Positions 1 through 7,411 of a stretch of 64,000 bases of DNA are shown piece by piece; the stretch's first letter is position 1; each line of letters starts with the position of its first letter. The notes under the pieces were generated by a model, which worked only from the letters and a program-made list of their open reading frames with translations, was not told the origin of the DNA and did no database searches. Source of the stretch: Planctomycetota bacterium (GTDB lineage: Bacteria > Planctomycetota > UBA1135 > GCA-002686595); the NCBI GenBank assembly GCA_030746555.1, contig JASLMK010000078.1, positions 112,988 to 176,987 on the forward strand. Direction: 5' to 3'. Position numbers and translations under genes: made by a program.

Positions 1-525
1 GCCGGCGTGCGGCGCGAGGAGCTCGGCGAGGGCCTCGCGCAGGCCCGCCGCTCCACGGACTTCGGAGGCCTCACGGTCCAGGGCGAGGCCGGCCGCGGGA
101 CGCAGGACCCGCGCGGCGGCGTCGTCCCGCACCGCCGCGAGGGACGCCGGGCGCAGGCGCCCGCTGGCGAACTCCGGCGCCACCAGGGCGTCGAGAGCCC
201 GCGGCGTCAGCTCCTTTGGGACCTCCAGGAGGTGGGCGAGGGCCTTCAGCTGGGCGCCGCTGCGCGTGTGGAGCACCTCGGTGCGCCAGTCGTCCGCCTC
301 TGGGTCGGCCTTGTCGGCGAGCACCTCCACGAGGGTCTGCTCCCGCTCTCGCGGCGCCTCCTCGCCGGCCTGCTCGGGCTTCACGGCCGGCCGGGCCGGA
401 TCGGACGTCCGCTCCGGCCCGGCTCCCTGCTCCCCGACGTCCCCGCCCCCGTCGCCTCCTCCGCAGCCCGCCGCGAGGACGAACGATGAGGCGCAGGTGG
501 CGATGAATGAGGATGCCTGGCGCAT
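1..525 (-). CDS. Exported lipoprotein, 3' end outside window
   Basis: An open frame on the minus strand begins with ATG at 525-523 and runs off the left edge without a stop, so only about 175 N-terminal residues are visible. The start gives a lipoprotein leader with lipobox LAAGC near residue 20, followed by a Gly/Asp-rich linker typical of secreted planctomycete proteins. The visible mature part (ending around '[20 protein letters not shown]') has no motif I can assign firmly. From memory, similar N-termini precede FG-GAP/CRTAC1 proteins in this phylum, but that is a guess because the diagnostic repeats would lie outside the window. It is in the same orientation as the three genes to its right. 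The competing plus-strand open frames here look like high-GC shadows. Confidence 0.65.
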   Translation of the reverse strand, partial: MRQASSFIATCASSFVLAAGCGGGDGGGDVGEQGAGPERTSDPARPAVKPEQAGEEAPREREQTLVEVLADKADPEADDWRTEVLHTRSGAQLKALAHLLEVPKELTPRALDALVAPEFASGRLRPASLAAVRDDAAARVLRPAAGLALDREASEVRGAAGLREALAELLAPHAG

Positions 526-647
526 GAGCTCGCGACCGGCCGCCCGGCGCTCGCCCGGGGGGGAGCGTCTCAGCGCGGCGCGGGGCGGAGGTCAGAGTGG
601 ACGCCTCCCGCCCGGACCTGTCAATACGCCCGGCGGCGCCCCGAGCG

Positions 648-2378
648 TCACGGGGAGAAGGTGCCGCTCAAGGCGTCGGAGAGGTTGAAGCCGCTCTGGC
701 CCGCGGGGATGTCCCGGTACCAGAACTGGAAGCTCCAGCGTGAGCCGGGCGTGATGCGGCCGGCGGGTTGGGGCGGGTCGTCGAGGTCGAGCGCCCACGC
801 GGCCGCGCCCGCGGATCCGGTGTTGGCGATGCCCAAGCGGAACGCCGTCCCGCCCACACACCGGAAGCCGTCGCCGAAGGGCACGTCGATGCTCTGGGTG
901 CCGTAGTAGAACAGGCCGAAGTGGGCCGGTGGGCATCCCGTCACGCGCAGGGAGAAGTCGTTCGCTGCCACGCTCAACGAGCCGGAGTGATCCAGCACGG
1001 CGCCGCCGCCCGCGGAGTTGGGCGCGGCCGTGCAGTAGCGCTCGGTCAACACCAATGCGCCCGAGTACACCTCGGCGCGGCCGGGGCGCGACTGGGCCGC
1101 GTCGTCCTCGCAGGCGCCGAACACGAACTCGTTCACGCCGTCGCCGTCGAGGTCGGAGAGCACATCGAGGCCGACGCCGAACTGGTCGTCGGCGCTGCTG
1201 CCCGAGAACGTCACGACCACCGCTCCGTCGCGGCCGGAGAACAACCGCGCGTAGCCGGGCAGTCCCGTCGGCGCGAGGCCGAGGCTCACGGCCCGAGGCG
1301 CTCCCACCAGGAAGTCGGCGTGGCCGTCGCCGGTCAGGTCTCCCGCGCCTCGAACCACGAAGCCGAACTGATCGTGCGGGGCGTCTCCGGAGAGCTGCAG
1401 GAGGACCGAACCGTCCCGGCCGGAGCGCACCTGCACGTACCCCGGTCCGGTCTGAGAGCCGGTGAGCTGGCTCTGGATCGCGCCGATCAACAGGTCGTCG
1501 AAGCCGTCCGCGTCGACGTCACCGGCGCCGTCCACCGCGTGCCCGAACCAGTCGTCGGGGGCTAGGCCGACCCAGTGGTACAGGCGCTGGCCGGTGGCGC
1601 CGGAGAAGACCGAGGCGGAGCCCGAGAACGTGCCCGCTTCGTCGTCCTGCGGCGCACCCCCGATCACGTCCACGACGCCGTCTCCGTCCACGTCGCCCGC
1701 CGGGGCGCTCGCCCAGCCGAAGGCCTCGCCGACGTCGTCGCCGTCGAAGACGGCCAGGAGGGCGCCACCGGCACCGGAGTACACGCGCGCACTACCTGCG
1801 TTGTAGACCGTGTTGTCGTCCTTGTAGACGCCGGTGACGAAGTCGGGGACGCCGTCGGAGTCCACGTCGCCCATCGAGGCGACACAGATCCCCATGCGGT
1901 CGCCTCCGGTGTCCCCCAGGTGCTCCGAGAGGATTGATCCGTCCTGGCCCGAGAGCGTGCGCACCATCCCGAGGTTGATGATCCCGAAGTCGTCGACCTT
2001 GTAGGCGCCGACGAGCATGTCGGCGAAGCCGTCGAGGTTCACGTCCCCGGCGCCGGCCACCGCCTGGCCGAAGTGGTCGTCCGGTCCGTCGACCCAGTTC
2101 GTGCCGTCGCCGTCGAACTGCCACAGCAGGCTCGCGTCGACTCCCGAGTAGACGCGCGCGTAGCCCGGGTTCGGGGAGTGGCCGCCGTTGAGGTTCTGAT
2201 GGGCGCCGACGATGAAGTCGCCGACGCCGTCCGCGTTCACGTCGCCCGCGGCGGCGACGCTGTAGCCGAACCAGTCACCCGCCGCGGATCCTGTGACCTC
2301 GAAGAGCGGGGTGAGCTGCGCAAGAGCGGGGGAGGCCGAGAAGGCGACCAGGAGCAGGGGGCGGAACGGGTACGGCAC
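648..2378 (-). CDS. Exported FG-GAP (integrin-alpha-like) repeat protein
   Basis: 576 residues. A Sec signal peptide (cleavage after SPALA, about residue 20) is followed by at least six FG-GAP/VCBS blade repeats of about 60 residues (roughly 24-445). Each carries a 'DWFGYSVAAAGDVNADG' type motif: an FG start and a calcium-binding DxDxDG-like loop, then 'VGAP/VGAH'. This predicts an extracellular seven-bladed beta-propeller. The last ~125 residues start at YCTAAPNSAG and form a separate C-terminal module that I associate with surface proteins of marine planctomycetes (recalled, not searched). The partner is unknown; such proteins are usually surface or matrix proteins. The start at 2378 is the only one giving a signal peptide. 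A solo end of the dispersed repeat lies directly upstream, between this gene and the HEAT gene. Confidence 0.88.
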   Translation of the reverse strand: MPYPFRPLLLVAFSASPALAQLTPLFEVTGSAAGDWFGYSVAAAGDVNADGVGDFIVGAHQNLNGGHSPNPGYARVYSGVDASLLWQFDGDGTNWVDGPDDHFGQAVAGAGDVNLDGFADMLVGAYKVDDFGIINLGMVRTLSGQDGSILSEHLGDTGGDRMGICVASMGDVDSDGVPDFVTGVYKDDNTVYNAGSARVYSGAGGALLAVFDGDDVGEAFGWASAPAGDVDGDGVVDVIGGAPQDDEAGTFSGSASVFSGATGQRLYHWVGLAPDDWFGHAVDGAGDVDADGFDDLLIGAIQSQLTGSQTGPGYVQVRSGRDGSVLLQLSGDAPHDQFGFVVRGAGDLTGDGHADFLVGAPRAVSLGLAPTGLPGYARLFSGRDGAVVVTFSGSSADDQFGVGLDVLSDLDGDGVNEFVFGACEDDAAQSRPGRAEVYSGALVLTERYCTAAPNSAGGGAVLDHSGSLSVAANDFSLRVTGCPPAHFGLFYYGTQSIDVPFGDGFRCVGGTAFRLGIANTGSAGAAAWALDLDDPPQPAGRITPGSRWSFQFWYRDIPAGQSGFNLSDALSGTFSP

Positions 2379-2387
2379 CGCTCCAGC

Positions 2388-2450
2388 CTAGCCCGGATCA
2401 CTCATGAACACGCACACCAGAATTCGCAACCGGCCGTCTTCGACGGCCTC
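2388..2450 (-). repeat. Dispersed element, solo right end (copy A)
   Basis: Read on the minus strand, these bases match the right end of the element at 41547-41750 over 59 bp with about two mismatches. They contain the hairpin GGCCGTC-GAA-GACGGCC and end in CCGGG followed by CTAG (2388-2391). No matching left end is visible: the similarity stops at the stop codon of the HEAT gene, whose TGA (2451-2449) partly uses the repeat's own bases. It looks like a decayed or one-ended insertion that replaced the gene's 3' boundary. The 7-bp hairpin could also act as a terminator. Confidence 0.8.
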
Positions 2451-4533
2451 AGCGGATGTTCAACACCCCTCCGCCGCCCGGATCGAACAGGGTCGCCGGG
2501 CTGGCCGGATAGGCTACGTCCAGGGAGAGGGGCGTGTTCCAGGGCCGCTCGGCGGGCTCGGCGATGAACCCGATCGCCAGCGCCGCGATGCCGCGCACGA
2601 GGTCGGAAACTGACTCGTCCTCGAGCAGGGCCATGATCGGCTCCACCGCGCGCGCGTCCCCCACCAGGGCCAGGGTCCAGGCGCAGACACCCTTGCGTGC
2701 AGTGCTGTCGGTCTCTTCCATCTGCTTCACGAGGTCGTCCACCAGGCTCCCGTCCCCCAACAGCCCCAGCCCCACGGCGATGCCGCGCAAGAGGTCGGGC
2801 TGCCAGGCCGCCTCGGGGAGTACGGCGCGCAGGGCCTCGATGGAGGACCGCTCGCCGAGCAGGCCGAGGGCGACGGCGAGGTGTGTGCGCGCCTCCATCG
2901 ACTTCACGCTGAAGAAGCGCTCGGCGATCAGCTCCCGCGCGGCCACGTCGCGGCGCAGTCCGGCGGCGAGGGCGTAGGCTCCGATGTCCATGGTGGTGCC
3001 GCACTCATCCAAGGCGGTACGCACGGCATCGGAGATGCTGGCGGAGGGCTCCAACCCCCGCCGCCGCAGGCGGTCGCCCTTCACGCCCAGCGCCAGGGCC
3101 GCCCAGGGGCGCGCACGGCTCTTGCCGCGCGCGAGCGTCTTCAGGAGGAAGGCGTCCACCTCCGCCGCGCCGGGGATCCCGCCTTCGCCGGGCCCCGGCG
3201 TGCTCGCGACCTGCGCCAAGGCGATCAGGGAGAAGTGCCGCGCCATCACGTCGCCCTCCGCCGCGACGGCGAAGAGGGTCTTGCGGATGCGCGCGTCCAA
3301 GTCACCGTCCCCGGCGTTGCCGATGCGCCCGAGGGCAAGGACGCAGCCGTAGACGATCTCCCGGTCGGTGCGAGTGTTCTTCAGGGCTTCGATCAGGTCG
3401 CTCGCGACGCGCGCGCGGAGGGACTCGGAGTCCGCGACGCGCTCGCGGGGATCGATCCCCGCGGTCAGGGCTCGCGGTAGGTGCGCCCGGACACGATCGG
3501 AGAGCTCGCGGTCGGCGAAGCGCTCGAGCAGGAACGCCGCGAGGGCCTCACGCGAGGTGCCCGGCGGCCTCCCGTCCGCGACGGCCCCGTCCACGGACAC
3601 CGGCAGCTCGATCAGCCCCAGGGCGCTCACGCAGGCGACGCCGAGGTCGTGGGAGCCGGTGTCGTCCGCGGCGAGGAGGCGTGTCAGGCGGTGCACCGCG
3701 AAGCGCCGGATGTCTTCGTTCCCGTTACGGCGCGCCAACAGACCCAGGCCGTAGGCAGCGAACGCGCGCGTGCGCGTGGAGACCTTGCCCCCGCCGCAGA
3801 TCTCCCTCCCGCGCTCGTCGTCGGACGCCAGGGCGGCCAGGTCGAACAGGGCGTCGGCCCCGCCGAGGACGCCCAGGGCCAGGGCGGCGGTCTCGCCCAT
3901 CTGCTGCTCGCCGTCGGCGACAAAGCGCGCCAGAACCTCGGGCGTGCTCGCCTCCGCCGCCGAGGGCATCGCCCCGATCTTCGCCAGGCTCATCAGGCAG
4001 CCCGAGAGGATCTCGGAACGGCCGCCCTTCTCGAGCACGGCGATCACCCCGGGGATGATCCGCTCGGCGAGCTGAGAGCGGCTCGGCCGCAGGCTGGCGG
4101 CCGGCGCCGTCCGTCCGCCCGCGCCCAGGAAGAACTCGTCGCTGCCCGTCGCCGTGCGCACCCGCCACAGGCTGTCCTTGAGGTCGATGAAGGCGTTGCT
4201 GTTGAAGCTCCACCAGTGCTCCCAGCTCGTCGGGTCGAAGCCCGTGGTGGGGAGCGGGGTCTGGGGCGCCGGGTTCGTCGAGCCGGGCGTGGCGCGGCGG
4301 CCCCGCGGCGCGGAAGGGCCGGCACGACCGGGAACGGCCGGCCCGCCGCTCCCCCCCGGCGTGCGCGCGCCGCCTCCGCCGGGCCCCGACCAGGGGGGAG
4401 GCGGCGGGGGCGCGGGAGGGGGAGGCGGCTCGGGCGGTCCGGGAGGCTTGTGTCCGCCGCCGTGACCGAGCACCGACGGTGCGGCGAGGAGGGCTGCGAC
4501 GAGCAGGGTCCGCAGGCCGGTAGTGACGTTCAT
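2449..4533 (-). CDS. Exported HEAT-repeat protein with Pro-rich linker
   Basis: 694 residues. A signal peptide (1-23) is followed by a Pro/Gly-rich low-complexity linker (about 25-105), a short 'SWEHWWSFNSNAFIDLKD' block and then tandem HEAT/PBS-lyase-like helical repeats to the C-terminus. The pattern is LALGLLG..ALRAVL repeated about every 30-35 residues. HEAT arrays are scaffolds for protein binding and no catalytic motif is visible. The Trp-rich block just before the HEAT array recurs in planctomycete HEAT proteins. It lies in the same orientation as the HEAT+VWA gene upstream (141 bp apart), so the two may act together at the cell envelope. The C-terminus ends exactly at a solo end of the dispersed repeat and may have been trimmed or altered by it. 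Confidence 0.85.
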   Translation of the reverse strand: MNVTTGLRTLLVAALLAAPSVLGHGGGHKPPGPPEPPPPPAPPPPPPWSGPGGGGARTPGGSGGPAVPGRAGPSAPRGRRATPGSTNPAPQTPLPTTGFDPTSWEHWWSFNSNAFIDLKDSLWRVRTATGSDEFFLGAGGRTAPAASLRPSRSQLAERIIPGVIAVLEKGGRSEILSGCLMSLAKIGAMPSAAEASTPEVLARFVADGEQQMGETAALALGVLGGADALFDLAALASDDERGREICGGGKVSTRTRAFAAYGLGLLARRNGNEDIRRFAVHRLTRLLAADDTGSHDLGVACVSALGLIELPVSVDGAVADGRPPGTSREALAAFLLERFADRELSDRVRAHLPRALTAGIDPRERVADSESLRARVASDLIEALKNTRTDREIVYGCVLALGRIGNAGDGDLDARIRKTLFAVAAEGDVMARHFSLIALAQVASTPGPGEGGIPGAAEVDAFLLKTLARGKSRARPWAALALGVKGDRLRRRGLEPSASISDAVRTALDECGTTMDIGAYALAAGLRRDVAARELIAERFFSVKSMEARTHLAVALGLLGERSSIEALRAVLPEAAWQPDLLRGIAVGLGLLGDGSLVDDLVKQMEETDSTARKGVCAWTLALVGDARAVEPIMALLEDESVSDLVRGIAALAIGFIAEPAERPWNTPLSLDVAYPASPATLFDPGGGGVLNIR

Positions 4534-4674
4534 GCGTTTTCGCCTCTCATGCCGTGGTCTCCCGACGGCCCGCGGCGGCGTGCACGCACCCCCACCGGAG
4601 CCGACGTAGTAGTGTAGCGGTCCTCGAAGGTCACGCCGGGGGAACGCCGCGGCCGAAGTCCGGCGTGGGCGGGA

Positions 4675-6462
4675 TCAGCGCACCTCACGGTACACCCCCC
4701 CGGTCTGCTCCGCCAGCCGATGCAGGAGGCTGCTCCTGCCCCCCAGCGATACGGCATGGATCACGACGCCGCGCAGTGCGTTACGCCTGCGCACCTCGTC
4801 GAGGATCTGCTCGGAGCCCACGAACCTGCCCGCCGAGGGCATGCCGTCGGAGAGCAGGATGATCGTGTCGACCTCGATGTCCTCGAGACCTTCGGCGAGG
4901 CCGTTGAAGAGAGCGGTGGCGCCGGCAGCGCGCCGGCTCGCCAGGCTGCGTCGGGCCGACGAGCGCGAGGCGTCGTCGAGCTCCTGCAGCCCGCTCTTCC
5001 ACTTGCGCGCACGGTCGGCGAAGTAGACCAGGTTGAAGCGGCCGCCGTCGCTCATGCGTGCGAGGGTGCGGTTCATCTCCTCGCGAAGCAGCTCCAGCTT
5101 GCTCCCGCCCATCGAGCCGCTGGTGTCGAGCACGAAGCAGATGCGGTCGGAGTCGATGCTGATCCCGTAGAAGGCGGCCACCGTGCGGTTCTCGAGCACC
5201 GACCGGCGGGCGCGCTCCTCGCGCTTGGCGGCCAGCTCGCCCGCTCCGGGCAGGACGAAGGTCGCGCCCTCGGCCGCCCACCAGCTCCGCCAGCGCTTCC
5301 CGCTGCTCCCCAAGGACAAGCCGGTCAGGGCCTCCAGCCCGTCGCAGATCCGCCGCTCCAGGCGCAAGGTCTCGCCCTCCAGAGCACCCACCAGGGCCGC
5401 CACCGACTCCACGCCGCCGATCCTGGCGAGGCACTCGATCACCTCGCCGCGCACGAGGTGGCTTGCGTCGTCGAGCATGGAGTGCAACGCCTCGATCGCC
5501 CGTGCGCTCCCCAGACGCTCGAGGGCGATCGCGGCGCCCATGCGCAGGGCGTAGTCCCGCGAGCGCCTGGCCCTCTCGACGTGCTCCTCCCACTCCTCGC
5601 CCGTGGAGTAGGCGGAGCGCGCGACGATCGCCTCGCGGCGCACCGCCGGCTCCCGCGCCCGCTCCAGGCGGGCGAGGATGCGATCGTGGCTTCGGTGTCC
5701 GCACTCGCCGAGGGCCCGGATGGCCGCCAGGCTGACGGTGGGGTGCGGGTCGTCGAGGGCGTCGGTCACCAGGGCGATCGACGCAGCGGTTCCCATCCTG
5801 CCCAGGGCGCCCGCCACGAGGGCCTTGGTCGCCGCGGGGACCGCCTTGTCGCGCAGGGCCTCCCGCAACAGGTCGAGGCAGTCCTCGGAGCGGAACGCGG
5901 CGATCGCCCGCAGGCCGGTCTCGCGAGAGCCCGAGACCCCCACCCGGTACCAGTTCAGGAGCGTGGTCAACGCCTCCGGCGTGCGCTGGGCCTGGAGCAT
6001 GGGGACCAGGCCGCCGACGGCGATGCGCCGGCAGCCCTCGTCGGGGTGTCCCTCCAGCAGGGCGCGCATCTCCTCCAGGGCCGCGCCTCCGAACCCGCAC
6101 AGGGCGAGCGTCGCCGCCCGCCTGCGGCCGACCGCACCCCCCGTGCTGGCGTGCTCGTAGAGCCAGGCGACCACGCCGGGTTCCAGGTCGGAGTCTCGGT
6201 ATGCAGCGAAGAGCCCGTAGGCGTGGAGCATCAGGTCCGACTCCTTCACCAGCAAGACCGCCTGCTGCAAGGTCCGGAACCCGTCGAGGTCCCGGTGGGC
6301 GGCGATCTCGTCGAACACCCCCGGATCGACGTCGTCGCGAGCCGTGCGAACCTCCTCCAGCAGCTCGTCGAGCGGCCGCTGCGCCTCCGCGGCGACGGGG
6401 GGCGCTGTGGCGCAGGCGAGGACCGCCGCGGCCACGAACGCCCGGACCCCTCTGGTCCGCAT
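4675..6462 (-). CDS. Exported HEAT-repeat protein with C-terminal VWA domain
   Basis: 595 residues with the ATG at 6462, chosen because it gives a clean signal peptide (cleavage after PPVAA, about residue 25). A second ATG 21 bp upstream is possible; the frame stays open further but would bury the leader. Residues about 30-400 are HEAT-like repeats. Residues about 438-595 form a von Willebrand A domain with a complete MIDAS: D446-T-S-G-S, a downstream Thr (GATAL) and Asp (LLSDG). A metal-dependent ligand-binding role in the periplasm or at the cell surface is likely. The pairing of HEAT and VWA, and the neighbouring HEAT gene, suggest a protein-interaction module. The ligand cannot be inferred. 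Confidence 0.87.
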   Translation of the reverse strand: MRTRGVRAFVAAAVLACATAPPVAAEAQRPLDELLEEVRTARDDVDPGVFDEIAAHRDLDGFRTLQQAVLLVKESDLMLHAYGLFAAYRDSDLEPGVVAWLYEHASTGGAVGRRRAATLALCGFGGAALEEMRALLEGHPDEGCRRIAVGGLVPMLQAQRTPEALTTLLNWYRVGVSGSRETGLRAIAAFRSEDCLDLLREALRDKAVPAATKALVAGALGRMGTAASIALVTDALDDPHPTVSLAAIRALGECGHRSHDRILARLERAREPAVRREAIVARSAYSTGEEWEEHVERARRSRDYALRMGAAIALERLGSARAIEALHSMLDDASHLVRGEVIECLARIGGVESVAALVGALEGETLRLERRICDGLEALTGLSLGSSGKRWRSWWAAEGATFVLPGAGELAAKREERARRSVLENRTVAAFYGISIDSDRICFVLDTSGSMGGSKLELLREEMNRTLARMSDGGRFNLVYFADRARKWKSGLQELDDASRSSARRSLASRRAAGATALFNGLAEGLEDIEVDTIILLSDGMPSAGRFVGSEQILDEVRRRNALRGVVIHAVSLGGRSSLLHRLAEQTGGVYREVR

Positions 6463-6574
6463 CGACTCTCCAGCTTCCTGCATGCCCGGGGGGCCGCGAC
6501 CGCCCGCGGATCGCCCCGGCCAGGGTACCGCTGGGAGCGAGGGGAGTTTCGGATAGGCTTGCCGAACGCTGCCC

Positions 6575-7411
6575 ATGGAGACCTGCGACCTCTGCGGGAG
6601 CGCCGAGCGCGCTCCGTTCCTCGAAAAGGGCGGCCATGCGTACGTGCGCTGTGAGGCCTGCGGCTTCGTGCAGGCCGAGATGACGCCCGAGGAGTTCGAG
6701 CGCCTGAACGAGAGCGAGTTCACCGGCGCCGTCTCCGAGTACGCGGCCAAGGCGGGCGACGCCAGGCGCCGGCGGCGGTACCACCGCCGCCTGGCGCGCC
6801 TGGCCCCCTTCCGCGAGAACGGCCGGCTGGTGGAGATCGGCGCCTCCACCGGCGCCTTCCTGCTCTGCGCGCGCGAGGCGGGCTGGAGCCCCGTCGGCGT
6901 CGAGCCGGTCGACGCCTGCGCGCGCCACGCCCGGGAGCGCCACGGCCTCGACGTGCGCACCGACACCCTCGAGGGCGCCGGGCTCCCCGCCGGCTCGTGT
7001 GACGTGGTCTACGCCCACGCGGTGCTGGAGCACCTCACCTCGCCGCGGCGTGTCCTGTCCGAGGTCGCCCGCATCCTGCGCCCAGGCGGCGCGCTCTTCG
7101 TCGACACGGTCAACGTCGACTCCTACACCTTCGACCGCGTGGGGAGCGGCTGGAAGCTCGTCGACCCCGCCATCCACTACTGCCTGTGGACGCCCGCGCT
7201 CTTGCGCCGCGCCCTCACCTCAGCAGGCCTGGAGGTGCGCCGCATGGCCTCCCACGGCGTCCGCCTCCGCCCCAGCGCCGCCGGGCGGCCCCGGGGACTG
7301 GCGCGGCTGGCCGATGAGCTGGCCAAGCTGCCCCTGAGCGCGGCCGCACGCCTCACTCTGCGCGGAGAGAGCATCGCCGCCCTCGCCGTTCGCGCTACCC
7401 TCGGGGAATGA
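6575..7411 (+). CDS. Class I SAM-dependent methyltransferase with N-terminal zinc ribbon
   Basis: 278 residues. The N-terminus has two CxxC pairs (C4/C7 and C26/C29), a small zinc ribbon often seen in sugar or small-molecule methyltransferases. It is followed by a Methyltransf_23/11-type Rossmann domain with SAM motif I 'LVEIGASTGAF' (about 87-97), an acidic loop after strand 2 ('GVEPVDAC') and the 'DVVYAHAVLEHL' motif. The C-terminal part ('LWTPALLRRALTSAGLEV') matches the family's cap. The substrate is unknown. The stop codon overlaps the ATG of the next gene by 4 bp (ATGA), so the two are probably co-translated. The 112-bp divergent gap upstream must hold promoters for both directions. Confidence 0.86.
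   Translation: METCDLCGSAERAPFLEKGGHAYVRCEACGFVQAEMTPEEFERLNESEFTGAVSEYAAKAGDARRRRRYHRRLARLAPFRENGRLVEIGASTGAFLLCAREAGWSPVGVEPVDACARHARERHGLDVRTDTLEGAGLPAGSCDVVYAHAVLEHLTSPRRVLSEVARILRPGGALFVDTVNVDSYTFDRVGSGWKLVDPAIHYCLWTPALLRRALTSAGLEVRRMASHGVRLRPSAAGRPRGLARLADELAKLPLSAAARLTLRGESIAALAVRATLGE

Noticed and set aside
7..688. Plus-strand small frames at the left edge
   Set aside because: Opposite-strand shadows of the truncated lipoprotein frame that has a clean lipobox.
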